A stretch of 64,000 nucleotides of DNA from Chloroflexota bacterium (GCA_002699485.1 PAAV01000055.1:1-64000), one strand, 5' to 3'; positions 10,311-21,063 are shown, numbered from the stretch's first letter. Translations and numbers: made by a program. Notes: a model not told the origin generated them from the letters alone.

Positions 10311-11730
10311 TAAAGATCCTGAAAATTTGCCATCTAATACTTTTTGTGCATTGCCGTGGATGCATATTTCCACAAGACCAAATGGACATATGCGTGTATG
10401 TTGTACTGCGAATGCTTCTTCTGTTCAAGATAAAGATTCAACAATAAAAACTATACCCGAAGCAGGGGTTCTTCGGAGAGATGATGGAAAACCTGCTAAT
10501 TTAGCAACAACAAGTTTACTAGATGCGTGGAATAATGATTATATGAAATCTGTGCGAAAAATGATGCTTAGAGGTGAACGTCCTGCATCTTGTCTAAAAT
10601 GTTTTAAGGAGGAAGATGCCGGCCATAGGTCAAAACGACAATGGGAAACAGCAAAATGGGTTAACGAAATTGGACTTGATGAAATTATTGGTGAAACCAC
10701 GGAGGAAGGAAACGTTCCTCCAAAAGTACGGTACATTGATCTTCGGCTTGGCAGTAAGTGTCAGCTTGCATGTGTTATGTGCAGTCCTCATGATTCTTCA
10801 AAATGGGTAAAAGAATATAAAGAAATATTTCCTACATTAAAAAATGAACGATTACGGTTTTCTCAAGTTTGGGAAAAAGATACTGGAAAATTAGCAAAGT
10901 CTGGTGGTTCTTATGCGTGGCACAAATCAAATCCTACATTTTGGGAAGAATTTTGGACACAAGTTCCAACTTTGAGACAATTATATTGGGCTGGTGGCGA
11001 ATCACTTATAATGGAAGAACATTATATGGTACTTGAAAAGATCATTGAAATGGGTTATGCTAAAGATATTGAACTTAGATATAATTCAAATGGTCTTGAA
11101 TGGAAGCCCCATTTATTTGATTTATGGAAAGAATTTAGAAGTGTGATTTTTCATTTTAGTGTTGATTCATATAGTGATAAAAATCATTTTATTCGATATC
11201 CTTCTTCTTGGAAAAGAATTGTAAAACAGATGCATGTGTTAGATGATTATTCTTATGGTAATCTTAGATTAACTACAGCAACTACAATTACTGCTCTTAA
11301 TCTTTTTTATCTTCCAGAATTTATAAGTTGGAAATTAGAAGAAGATTGGAAATTACTTAATAAATTTCCTGCAGGAGCAGGTATGATTGATTTACATCTT
11401 GCATATTGGCCCCCCCAGTTAAATTGTAAAGTATTACCCAAATGGTTTAAACAAGATGTGGCTGATAAATTCGAAGAATTTTATCCCTGGCTAGAGGAGA
11501 ATTGGAAAAAATGTAATGGAGTTGAAGAAGAAAATATTGATTTTAAAAAGTGGAGAAAATTACCATATGGTATAAAAAGACTTGAAGGACTTATATCTTT
11601 TATGAATTCTGAAGATTGGTCTGAAAGATTACCTGAAACTGCTGAATGGTGTTTTACAATTGCAGAGAAGAGAAACTTAGATTTCATAAAAATATTTCCT
11701 GATTTAGAATGGCTGGAGTGGTATAAGTGA
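10303..11730 (+). CDS. Radical SAM protein with N-terminal twitch-like module (type B)
   Basis: FCALPWMHISTRPNGHMRVCC, SCLKCFKEE, then SKCQLACVMC; AGGESL; FHFSVDSY. Confidence 0.92.
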   Translation: MIDKDPENLPSNTFCALPWMHISTRPNGHMRVCCTANASSVQDKDSTIKTIPEAGVLRRDDGKPANLATTSLLDAWNNDYMKSVRKMMLRGERPASCLKCFKEEDAGHRSKRQWETAKWVNEIGLDEIIGETTEEGNVPPKVRYIDLRLGSKCQLACVMCSPHDSSKWVKEYKEIFPTLKNERLRFSQVWEKDTGKLAKSGGSYAWHKSNPTFWEEFWTQVPTLRQLYWAGGESLIMEEHYMVLEKIIEMGYAKDIELRYNSNGLEWKPHLFDLWKEFRSVIFHFSVDSYSDKNHFIRYPSSWKRIVKQMHVLDDYSYGNLRLTTATTITALNLFYLPEFISWKLEEDWKLLNKFPAGAGMIDLHLAYWPPQLNCKVLPKWFKQDVADKFEEFYPWLEENWKKCNGVEEENIDFKKWRKLPYGIKRLEGLISFMNSEDWSERLPETAEWCFTIAEKRNLDFIKIFPDLEWLEWYK

Positions 11731-12938
11731 AACCTGAAAAACATAATACTTATTGTGACTATCCTTTTAAACAAATTGCTATTAAAAATTGGAATAAAGA
11801 TAAGTTATTAGAATATACTCCTTGTTGTATGATGTCCACCAGTGGTGATAATAAGATGAATTGGGAAAATGTTAATATAACTCCAATAGAAGCATTTGAA
11901 AATGAAAGATTTGAAAAACTACGATTAGATTTATTATCAAATATAAAGAATGAATCTTGTGAAACATGTTGGAATCAAGAAGACAAAGGTATTGAATCTG
12001 CTAGATTATATTCTCAAGAATATGATACGAAATCATTTTCAAATTTGAGACAGATTGATATTACATTGTCTAACAAATGTAATTTGATGTGTCGAATGTG
12101 TAATTATGGCAATAGTCATAATTTTAAAAAAGAAATATCGTTTTTCAAAAAACATAATTTGTTAGATCAAATACAATATGCTACATCAGATTATTATCCT
12201 GAAAAAACATTGATGCCTAATTCGACAAATAGTGATCAAATAGATTGGTTGAAAAATAACACTAGAAAAATAAAAGTATTAAAAGCATCTGGTGGAGAAC
12301 CATTTTATGATGATCAAATTTGTCAACTTCTTAATGTGTATGTTGATAATGATGATGCAAAATCTACTATTTTAGAATTTGATACAAATGGAACATTGTT
12401 TAATGATGATGTAATATCACTAAATGAAAAATTTAAATTTTTAAATCATTCAATAAGTATCGATGGTGTGAATAGTGTATATGAATATATACGTTATCCT
12501 CATACATTTAATGATTTTAATAAATCACTAAAACGTTATTTAAAATTAAATAATATTTTTTGTGTACATTATGCATTTGTTTTATCATCATTAAATATTT
12601 TTAATATTAGAGATTTTTTATTTTATGTTCGTTCTATTACTTCATTTGTTTCTAATAATAAAGATTTTTATATTAATTTTGAAAAAGTACGACCTTATGA
12701 TAGAGGCACATCTATAAATTTATTACCAATATATCTTTTAGAAGAAGCAAAAAATGATATATTAGATTTAGAACAAAAAAATTGTAAAAACTTAATTAGT
12801 TCAATTGATGATGCTATATTAAATAATAATGCTAATAAAGAAAAGATGTTATTAGAAATAACATTATTAGATAAAGCAAGAAATCAAAATTTTAAAAAAT
12901 ATTTAGATAAAAGACTTATCAAATGGTTAACGAAATAG
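11727..12938 (+). CDS. Radical SAM protein, type C (paralog of 22306..23571)
   Basis: YCDYPFKQIAIKN, YTPCCMM, CETCWNQEDKGIESAR, NKCNLMCRMCN, ASGGEPFYD; GTG start. Confidence 0.92.
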   Translation: MKPEKHNTYCDYPFKQIAIKNWNKDKLLEYTPCCMMSTSGDNKMNWENVNITPIEAFENERFEKLRLDLLSNIKNESCETCWNQEDKGIESARLYSQEYDTKSFSNLRQIDITLSNKCNLMCRMCNYGNSHNFKKEISFFKKHNLLDQIQYATSDYYPEKTLMPNSTNSDQIDWLKNNTRKIKVLKASGGEPFYDDQICQLLNVYVDNDDAKSTILEFDTNGTLFNDDVISLNEKFKFLNHSISIDGVNSVYEYIRYPHTFNDFNKSLKRYLKLNNIFCVHYAFVLSSLNIFNIRDFLFYVRSITSFVSNNKDFYINFEKVRPYDRGTSINLLPIYLLEEAKNDILDLEQKNCKNLISSIDDAILNNNANKEKMLLEITLLDKARNQNFKKYLDKRLIKWLTK

Positions 12939-14068
12939 AAGACCAATCAAATCGATATCAAATTATTTGGGATCTAGGTAGAAGATGTTCTTATGCATGT
13001 ACGTATTGTCCTCCTCATAGAAATAATAAAACATCTTCATTTGTAGATTATGATAAATTGTGTAAAACTGTTGATAATGTTGTCGAGTATGCATTATTGT
13101 ATGATCAATTCAGAAAGAAGCCCGCTCTTAAAAAATTAAGTTTTACAGGAGGCGAACCCACAGTACATCCTGATTTTTTTAAATTTTTAAAATATGTAAA
13201 AAAAGAATATCCAGATTTTAGTAGAGGATTAACAACTAATGGGTGGTTTGGTAATCATGTTCTAGATAAAGTTTTGTCATTAACTACTGGAGGAACATTA
13301 TCTTATCATTGCGAGGCAACAAAAAAACAAAAAGAACAAGTTATATCGAATGCAATATATTTAAGACAAAAATATAAAGTTAATGTAATGTTTCATAAAG
13401 ATTATTTTTGGGAATGTGTAGATGTGTGTGAGACATTAGAAAAAAATAGTGTAGATTATGTACCAAGAATTATAGGAGATGACCATCCTGATGATAAAAA
13501 GTCTATAGAATTGGGTTATACACATAAGTATAATAAAGATCAAATGAAATGGTTTCGTAACTATTGGAAACAAAGGGGACAAAATGTCTCAGAAAAAGGA
13601 AACACTCAAAAAGGATTGGGAAGGCCGTGTTGTGGAGGAAGGTGTTTCAAAGCAAACGGTGTGGATACTTATTTTCTGCCTGACACTAATTTTTTGGGGT
13701 GGAGTTGCATGGTTAATTGGTATTTTCTCTTTTTAAATTCTGAAGCAGATATTGTTTATACTCATCAAACCTGCGGAGTGAATTTAAATGGGAAAGTTGC
13801 GCCCTTAGGTAAAATATCTCAATTCGATAAAATTATAGATGATCTTGCTGATAGTTTATATCAAAAAACAGTTCCAATGATTACATGCCCGAAAACATTT
13901 TGTGGATGTGGAATGTGTATAACTAAGTCTAAAACAAATATTGATGAAATGTTTAATAAGCATACAATAGAAGAATTAAATTATGAAAAAGTATCTCAAA
14001 AAACAAGTAATTGGTTTACAGATATGACAACTAAAAGAATTTTTATGGACTTAGATTCAAAAAAATGA
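12923..14068 (+). CDS. Radical SAM protein, type D (paralog of 21060..22127)
   Basis: WDLGRRCSYACTYCPPHRNN, FTGGEPTVHPDF; C-terminal Cys-rich CPKTFCGCGMC. Confidence 0.9.
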   Translation: MVNEIEDQSNRYQIIWDLGRRCSYACTYCPPHRNNKTSSFVDYDKLCKTVDNVVEYALLYDQFRKKPALKKLSFTGGEPTVHPDFFKFLKYVKKEYPDFSRGLTTNGWFGNHVLDKVLSLTTGGTLSYHCEATKKQKEQVISNAIYLRQKYKVNVMFHKDYFWECVDVCETLEKNSVDYVPRIIGDDHPDDKKSIELGYTHKYNKDQMKWFRNYWKQRGQNVSEKGNTQKGLGRPCCGGRCFKANGVDTYFLPDTNFLGWSCMVNWYFLFLNSEADIVYTHQTCGVNLNGKVAPLGKISQFDKIIDDLADSLYQKTVPMITCPKTFCGCGMCITKSKTNIDEMFNKHTIEELNYEKVSQKTSNWFTDMTTKRIFMDLDSKK

Positions 14069-14733
14069 AAGCAAAATCGCTTTTTTTAAAACATTTGCCT
14101 AATAAATTTAGTGAACATTTTGAAAAAACAATTCATTCAAATTTAGTGGAAAAATATACATCAAAGACATCTGATTCATATTGTTGTGATTTGTGGATTT
14201 CAAAATGCTTACAAACTAGATCCTATAGTATACTCGGACTTAAAATAGAAACTGATGATATTTGCGAATGGAGAGATTGTAAAACCTTATATAAAAAATC
14301 TGGAGATATTCCTGATTTACAACATGTTTCTCGCATAGATTTAAAAATGTCTCCAGATATATTTCAAAATAATTTGAAAGATTTTTTAAATAATAATCAT
14401 CCTGAAAAAATTTTACATGTAGATATGCATGATTGGAAAAATAAACAAACAATAATAGATAGTGAATTGTGGAATGATTTTGTAAAATTTACACATGAAT
14501 GTGATACGAGTAATTCAGAGGTGTATTTAGAAATTTTAAATAAACCTTTAGAGACTTTTAAGAACAATCCATTTATTAAATCATATGTTTTAGATAAATT
14601 AAAATCTATAGATTATAGTAAATTTAAATGGGTTGGATATTATCATTTTACAGAAGAGCAAAAAATTACTTATGTAGAATTTCCTAATCTTATCGTACAT
14701 TCTCAATTAAAATTATCAAATTATCAATACTGA
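14065..14733 (+). CDS. Hypothetical protein, distant paralog of 8651..9205
   Basis: DFLNNNHPEKILHVDMHDW; EVYLEILNKPLETFKNNP; ATGA overlap with the upstream gene. Confidence 0.6.
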   Translation: MKAKSLFLKHLPNKFSEHFEKTIHSNLVEKYTSKTSDSYCCDLWISKCLQTRSYSILGLKIETDDICEWRDCKTLYKKSGDIPDLQHVSRIDLKMSPDIFQNNLKDFLNNNHPEKILHVDMHDWKNKQTIIDSELWNDFVKFTHECDTSNSEVYLEILNKPLETFKNNPFIKSYVLDKLKSIDYSKFKWVGYYHFTEEQKITYVEFPNLIVHSQLKLSNYQY

Positions 14734-14736
14734 TAT

Positions 14737-15702
14737 ATGAATTTAAATAGACCATTTAGAATAGAATTTGAGATAAGTTCATTATGTAATGCATTGTGTT
14801 CGGGTTGTCAAAGAACTATGATGGATAATAAAGGCGAATATTATTTTAAAGGCAACATTACAATGTCTCAAATGTATGATTGGTTTGATGATGTAAATTT
14901 AAAAGATGCTCGTATTAAATTATGTGGTGTTTTGGGTGATCCTATTATTAATCCAGATTGCGTTGAAATTTGTACATATCTTATTCTAGAAAAAAAGGTA
15001 AAAAGTATAGAAATTTCTACTAATGGTGGAATGAGAACATCAAAATTTTGGACTGAATTAGCAGAATTGTCTAAATTAAGTAACAAAAAATTATATGTTC
15101 ATTGGTCAATAGATGGTGTTACAAAAAATGATTATAGAGAAAATGTTAATATAGATAAAGTTTGGGAGAATTTTTATACGTATTATAATGCAGGAGGGAA
15201 AGCAATATGGCAGTATATTCATTTTGATTATAATGCAGATGAAATTCCATTAGCAAAGAAAAAAGCAAAAGAGTTAGACATAGAATTGAAAATAAGAGTA
15301 AGTTGGAGAAATACTGCAGAGGCCGCAAAGTTTAAATCTAGTGAAGCATTGAAGATTGATAGTAATGTATACGAAACAGTAGAGAAACGTGCAAGACTGG
15401 GCGAATATGATGCCGCAAATATTGTGTGTAGACATCAAGTAGAAAATGAATTGTTTATTACTTCAGAGGGAAGAGTTTGGCCTTGTTGTCATTTACAGGA
15501 TGAACAAGTTTCTGGGAAAACTGATATATTGACAAAAATTGGTTTAGAAAATGATTTAAGAACATCAAAATTTTATGATATCATTCAATCAGACTGGTAT
15601 GAAAAAACATTAATTGATTCTTGGGAGAAATCACACCCATTACATTTACCAAGATGCTATTTGTCTTGCGGTGATTTTGCAAAAAGGAAAGTTATCAAAT
15701 GA
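14737..15702 (+). CDS. Radical SAM / SPASM protein, type A
   Basis: SSLCNALCSGCQR; LCGVLGDPIINPDC; ISTNGGMR; GRVWPCCHL. Confidence 0.9.
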   Translation: MNLNRPFRIEFEISSLCNALCSGCQRTMMDNKGEYYFKGNITMSQMYDWFDDVNLKDARIKLCGVLGDPIINPDCVEICTYLILEKKVKSIEISTNGGMRTSKFWTELAELSKLSNKKLYVHWSIDGVTKNDYRENVNIDKVWENFYTYYNAGGKAIWQYIHFDYNADEIPLAKKKAKELDIELKIRVSWRNTAEAAKFKSSEALKIDSNVYETVEKRARLGEYDAANIVCRHQVENELFITSEGRVWPCCHLQDEQVSGKTDILTKIGLENDLRTSKFYDIIQSDWYEKTLIDSWEKSHPLHLPRCYLSCGDFAKRKVIK

Positions 15703-16754
15703 CATTTTGTGCCGCACCATTTGTTCATATGGTACAAAATCCAGATGGACAATTTAGAACATGTTGTATGTATGAAAAACCGTTAGAGGGGAAATACGCA
15801 AATATTGAAGAAGCATTTGATAGTGAAGAAAATAATATTATTAGACAACGAATGTTAAGTGGTGAAAAATTACCAGAATGTATTAAATGTGATATTGATG
15901 AAATGCATGAAGGAAAAGTAAAAAAATCTTATAGAGGAGAATTTAATCGATTATATGGAGAATTTGTTAAAGATCCCAAATTTAAATTTTTAGAAATTTC
16001 AGTTTCAAATAAATGCAATTTTAAATGTATAGATTGTGGACCAAGATTTTCAAATCAGTTTGGGCCTACTATTGAAAATGAATTACCATCTGAAGAAAAT
16101 TTTGAAGATGTAGTTTCATTAAAAATTTTAGGAGGTGAGCCATTTTTAGATAAAAGAAACATTAAATTACTTGAAATGGTACCACGACATCAAATAGATT
16201 TAATGATAATTACAAATAATTCAATTTTTCCTAATAATTATGTTTTAGATTTGTTAGCAGATTTTAAACTTGTTAATCTTAATATAAGCATAGATGGTAT
16301 AGGAAAAATAGCTGAATATGTTAGATATGGAACTACGTGGTCGAGATTTGAAAGACATTGGTACAAGTGGTTAGATTGGATCAATATGGATAAACATACG
16401 AGATATTTTTGTCCTCATTTTGTATTACATTCATTAAATGCTCCTTTTTTTGATGATACTATAAAATGGTCTAATATACCAATAATGGATTGGTCTTGGG
16501 ATTTTTTGCATACTCCAAAGTGGTTGAATGTGTCCTATTTGCCAGATCATGTCAAAGAGTATATACTTAAAAAAAATAAAAATGTAAGAGAACCCTTAAA
16601 AAAATTTTTATATTCAAATGAATTAGATAAAAAAATATTTAGACAATTATTAAATCAAAATGATCGACATAAATTTGTTCCTGCTGATTCATATAATATA
16701 CCAGATGTTATGGAAGATTATATTGATTTGTTTTATAGAAATTTGGAATTATGA
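15699..16754 (+). CDS. Radical SAM protein with N-terminal twitch-like module (type B)
   Basis: CAAPFVHMVQNPDGQFRTCC, ECIKCDIDE, NKCNFKCIDCG, LGGEPFLD, ISIDGIGK. Confidence 0.92.
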   Translation: MTFCAAPFVHMVQNPDGQFRTCCMYEKPLEGKYANIEEAFDSEENNIIRQRMLSGEKLPECIKCDIDEMHEGKVKKSYRGEFNRLYGEFVKDPKFKFLEISVSNKCNFKCIDCGPRFSNQFGPTIENELPSEENFEDVVSLKILGGEPFLDKRNIKLLEMVPRHQIDLMIITNNSIFPNNYVLDLLADFKLVNLNISIDGIGKIAEYVRYGTTWSRFERHWYKWLDWINMDKHTRYFCPHFVLHSLNAPFFDDTIKWSNIPIMDWSWDFLHTPKWLNVSYLPDHVKEYILKKNKNVREPLKKFLYSNELDKKIFRQLLNQNDRHKFVPADSYNIPDVMEDYIDLFYRNLEL

Positions 16755-17587
16755 GAGACAGCCCAGAAAGACAATATACTAGAGAATGGTTGCAATATGA
16801 AAGACAGCAACCAATGTATGATGAAAGCATTAATGAATTTTATGAAAATGTTTTCAAAGAAAGTCCTGTGCATAAAGGATTGCTAGACGAAGAATTTATA
16901 TTAACATTTGAAAGATGGTTATTGGATCACCAGTACAGTAGTTTTACAGGAATACATGCTTTTCCTGTGAGACACATCATTCAAGGTTGTACTCAATTTA
17001 TAGATGATTTATATCAAAGATGTGGTGATATTCAAACATTTGAAAAGGACTACAAATATCATTGGAGATTGAATAATAATGTAAAATATGCTACAATAGA
17101 CACTCTTGATTCGAATAAGGAATTACTTATTGCAATGCCCTTTCCTTATTATGGTGATGTACATCCAGATATGTATGAGATTTTAGACAAATGCTATGAA
17201 TTGAAAATACCAGTACATGTTGATTCAGCATGGATTAGTTGTATACGTGATATTAATTTTAATTTTGATCATCCTGCGATTCAAACATTTGGAATAAGTT
17301 TGAGTAAGGGCGGTATTGGTGGTAATAGAATAGGAGTAAGATTTGCTCGTAAGAAACCTGAAGGTGCGATAACAATTATGAATGATTTTCACATGAATCA
17401 ACAACCTCTTCTGTATATTGGTCTCAAGTTTATGCAAGATTTTGGACCAGAATTTTTCTGGAAAAAATATGAAGAACGATATTATAAAGTATGTGAAGAT
17501 TTTGATTTGAAACCCACAAAGACAGTACATCTTGCTATTGAAGGCGATAAACCTGTCGGAGTGAGATCATTATTGAGAGCATTATGA
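16751..17587 (+). CDS. PLP-dependent aminotransferase-fold protein
   Basis: PVHVDSAWISCI (Asp block) and TFGISLSKGGIGGNRIGVRFA (PLP Lys block). Confidence 0.65.
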   Translation: MRDSPERQYTREWLQYERQQPMYDESINEFYENVFKESPVHKGLLDEEFILTFERWLLDHQYSSFTGIHAFPVRHIIQGCTQFIDDLYQRCGDIQTFEKDYKYHWRLNNNVKYATIDTLDSNKELLIAMPFPYYGDVHPDMYEILDKCYELKIPVHVDSAWISCIRDINFNFDHPAIQTFGISLSKGGIGGNRIGVRFARKKPEGAITIMNDFHMNQQPLLYIGLKFMQDFGPEFFWKKYEERYYKVCEDFDLKPTKTVHLAIEGDKPVGVRSLLRAL

Positions 17588-18837
17588 AGTGTATTTTACC
17601 TTGGATTAATTTTGGTACAAGTACTTATGGTCGACCAAGAGTTTGTGGTTATAGTGATCATGATGCTCAATGGGAAGTGCTTTTTACTGATAGAGGATAT
17701 CCTTATCCACCACCTCCTGCTGAACAAACTCCTGAACATATTTTAAAAAGTGATTTTGCTCAAGATTGGAAATCTTGGTTAAATAAATTGGAAAATAGCA
17801 ATATAAATTCACAATGGAATGGGGTGTATTTTAGAGAAATACGAAAATCATTTTTACGAGATGAGTGGCCAGAAAATTGTAAAAGATGTAAGCACGTTGA
17901 ATCATTAGGTGGAACCAGCAAACGCATGGATGAAAATCACATGTGGTATGAAAAATATAAACATTTAATTGATTTGACTAATGATGATGGTAGTCTTCCA
18001 TATCAACCACAACATTTAGATGTTCGAACTGGAACAATTTGTAATTTTAAATGTATACATTGTAGTCCTGCTTCAAGTTCAAGATGGAATGAAGACGAAT
18101 CATTAATTATAAAATATGGATATGAAGTTGTAGAAAATAATGATCAATGGATTGTACAAGATTCTAAGTTTTGGGATAATTTAGATATTAGTCAAATTAA
18201 AAGATATAATTTTTTGGGCGGAGAAAGTTTTTATAATAAGAGACATAATGAATTTATAAAAAGACTTAATGAAAGTCCTTATGCTAAAGATGTTGAAATT
18301 GCATACGTAAGTAATGGATCTTTGAAATTCGAAAACATGGAAAATTTTAAGAAAGTAAGACTAAGACTTTCTGTTGATGGTGCAGAAAAAGCAGGAGAGT
18401 ATTTTAGGTTTGGTTTGAAATGGAATGATTGGTGTAATAATATTAAAAAATTTCCATCTAATTTTGATGTATCTTTTCAATGGACATGTAGTAATATTAG
18501 CATGTTTTATTTAGTGGATACTTATGATATTTTACGAGAAGAATTTCCTAATATAAGATTTTTATTTAACAATCATGTAACAGAGCCCTATCATATGTCT
18601 GTACAAAATTTACCTAATGAATTGAAAGATAAAATTAAACATGAAATTGATGCATATATGTTTGAGAAAGAAGCCAGAGAAGTATTACCATTTTATATAA
18701 ATCATATGTTTGAAAAAGATGGTTGGAACAGTCATGGTAAAATTCTATTAAACTATTTGAACGATTTAGATCAAGCAAGAAATATAGATTGGCGTGCAAG
18801 TTTCTCAGAAATGAATTTGGAAAAATATGTGGAATAA
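17584..18837 (+). CDS. Radical SAM protein with N-terminal twitch-like module (type B)
   Basis: CILPWINFGTSTYGRPRVC, NCKRCKHVE, TICNFKCIHCSP, LGGESFYN, RLSVDGA. Confidence 0.9.
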   Translation: MKCILPWINFGTSTYGRPRVCGYSDHDAQWEVLFTDRGYPYPPPPAEQTPEHILKSDFAQDWKSWLNKLENSNINSQWNGVYFREIRKSFLRDEWPENCKRCKHVESLGGTSKRMDENHMWYEKYKHLIDLTNDDGSLPYQPQHLDVRTGTICNFKCIHCSPASSSRWNEDESLIIKYGYEVVENNDQWIVQDSKFWDNLDISQIKRYNFLGGESFYNKRHNEFIKRLNESPYAKDVEIAYVSNGSLKFENMENFKKVRLRLSVDGAEKAGEYFRFGLKWNDWCNNIKKFPSNFDVSFQWTCSNISMFYLVDTYDILREEFPNIRFLFNNHVTEPYHMSVQNLPNELKDKIKHEIDAYMFEKEAREVLPFYINHMFEKDGWNSHGKILLNYLNDLDQARNIDWRASFSEMNLEKYVE

Positions 18838-19759
18838 TAAGACTATAGAATGGTTAGATATAGAATTGACTTCTTTTTGTAATATAGATTGTCCAGGTTG
18901 TTTTAGACAAATAAAACGAAAAGTTGTGAATCACATTTTAGATACAGAAATGTTATCATTTGAAAAATTAAGAAAATGGATTACTCCAAAAGAATTTCCT
19001 AAATTGAAACTTGTAAATTTTTGTGGTTCGATTGATGAACCCACTTTACATCCTGAATTGTTGGATATAGTTAAGTATTTCAATGAACATTCTGTTAGTA
19101 TAAACATATCTTCTAATGGATCAACAAAGACAGAAAAATTTTGGCATGATTTGGGTAAAGAAAAGGTATCTGTGTTTTTTGGAGTTGATGGTATTGATCA
19201 AAAATCTCTTGAAAAATATAGAGTTGGTGCAAATTTTAAAAAACTTCAAAAAAATTGGAGAGCATTTATAAATGCTGGAGGAAAAGCAACTTGGCAATTT
19301 ATTGTATTTGAGCATAATGAATATTTGTTAGAAGATGCTAAAAAAATTGCTGATGAAGAAGGATTTGATAATTTTAGAGTTATTTATTCACATAGATCCG
19401 ACAATAAAGAATCAAAAACAAAAACAAGAAATGAAGAACAAGAGATTGTTTGTAAATATGGAATTCAAAAAAGAGTATTTTTAAGTCATACGGGAACTTT
19501 GCTTCCTTGTTGTTTTTTTAATTCGGAATTTTTACAGGTACATTCGGGTGGAGGAAATGAAACTAGATATACTAAAAAATATTTGGAACTTGGGGGACCT
19601 TTGGAAAGTAATTTAAAATATACTACTCCAACAGAAGTAATTGAAGGAGATATGTTTAAATTTATTGTTAATTCGTGGAATGATAAACCATTAGAAAGAT
19701 GTTGGCAGACATGTAAAAAAGCAAAACAAGATGTTTTTGTAGATGAGGAATTAAAATGA
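18827..19759 (+). CDS. Radical SAM / SPASM protein, type A
   Basis: TSFCNIDCPGCFR; FCGSIDEPTLHPE; ISSNGS; GTLLPCCFF; CWQTCKKAK. Confidence 0.9.
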   Translation: MWNNKTIEWLDIELTSFCNIDCPGCFRQIKRKVVNHILDTEMLSFEKLRKWITPKEFPKLKLVNFCGSIDEPTLHPELLDIVKYFNEHSVSINISSNGSTKTEKFWHDLGKEKVSVFFGVDGIDQKSLEKYRVGANFKKLQKNWRAFINAGGKATWQFIVFEHNEYLLEDAKKIADEEGFDNFRVIYSHRSDNKESKTKTRNEEQEIVCKYGIQKRVFLSHTGTLLPCCFFNSEFLQVHSGGGNETRYTKKYLELGGPLESNLKYTTPTEVIEGDMFKFIVNSWNDKPLERCWQTCKKAKQDVFVDEELK

Positions 19760-21063
19760 TTACTTGTTTCTATGCTCTTGGTGGTATTAATTATAAGAAT
19801 GGTGTTATTACAACTTGTCCAAGACAAGCAAATCAATTAGTATTTGCTCACGAAACTATTTTACCATCTCAAATATTTAATCATAAAAATTTTAAGTCAT
19901 TACGAAAAATGATGACTAATGATGAGTGGCCATCTGGATGTGATACATGTGAAGATATGGAAGCTGATAATTTAAAATCTATGAGACAAGATTTTCATTT
20001 AAATAATGGTTGGTTTTTTAAGGGAGACTCATTAAGTTCTAAAAATAAAGAAAAGTCAAAAATTAGTTTACTTGATTGTTATAATTCTGAAACACATGAA
20101 GTTGATTTTAGAGGATTAAGACATGTAGAATTACGATTTAGTACTGCATGTAATTTTGCATGTTTACATTGTTCAAAAGTATATTCTTCGGGATGGGTTA
20201 AAAAATTAAAAAATTATGAACCAGATCAAGAAGTAATATTAAATGATCTTAGACAATTGATGGGAACAGAACACAGACATGGTCCTAATGATAAAAGTGA
20301 AATGAGATTAACAACAGAACAAGCAATAGAAATTGTAGAAGATTTAAATGAAAATTTTCCTAATGTTGAGTTTATAGATTTTGCGGGAGGTGAATTATTA
20401 TATCAGAAACAATTTTTTCCTACTTTAAGAAAATTAGCAGAACATCCTAATGCTAAAAATATGTTGATATCGTTTCATACAAATTTTAATGCTGATTTTA
20501 GTGTAGATGAATTAACAACTGTTCTTAAACCATTTAAAGAATCTGCTATAATAATTTCAATTGATGCTGGACAAAAAACATATTCGTATTTTAGACACGG
20601 GGGTAATTGGGATAAGTTAAAATCTAATATAGAAGAATTTAAAAAAATAAATGATTTTTCTCATGTAGATATTTCTTGTACTACATCGATATATCAAATA
20701 TTAGAAATAAAAGACCTTTTTGAATCTTTTAATCAATTACAATGTAATTTTGATGCTTCAATTGTACAAACTCCTCCTTACATAAATCCTTCAATTGTTA
20801 TGTTTGAATTTGAAAAAGATACATTAAAAGATTTTAAAGATACTGAAGAGTTTATATACAATAATATTGGTCCATTTAGACGTAATGCAAAACATTGGTT
20901 TGATTATATTGTAAGTTATGTGAAAAATACAAAATTAAATTATAATCAATATAATAGATTTTTAATATATCGAAAAAAATCAGATGAGTTATGGGGACAA
21001 AATTTTAATGATTATTTTCAAAATTATCAAATTGAAGATAATGAATTGATAAGAGTTAAATGA
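19756..21063 (+). CDS. Radical SAM protein with N-terminal twitch-like module (type B variant)
   Basis: CDTCEDMEADNLKSMR, TACNFACLHCSK, FAGGELLY, IISIDAGQK. Confidence 0.9.
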   Translation: MITCFYALGGINYKNGVITTCPRQANQLVFAHETILPSQIFNHKNFKSLRKMMTNDEWPSGCDTCEDMEADNLKSMRQDFHLNNGWFFKGDSLSSKNKEKSKISLLDCYNSETHEVDFRGLRHVELRFSTACNFACLHCSKVYSSGWVKKLKNYEPDQEVILNDLRQLMGTEHRHGPNDKSEMRLTTEQAIEIVEDLNENFPNVEFIDFAGGELLYQKQFFPTLRKLAEHPNAKNMLISFHTNFNADFSVDELTTVLKPFKESAIIISIDAGQKTYSYFRHGGNWDKLKSNIEEFKKINDFSHVDISCTTSIYQILEIKDLFESFNQLQCNFDASIVQTPPYINPSIVMFEFEKDTLKDFKDTEEFIYNNIGPFRRNAKHWFDYIVSYVKNTKLNYNQYNRFLIYRKKSDELWGQNFNDYFQNYQIEDNELIRVK

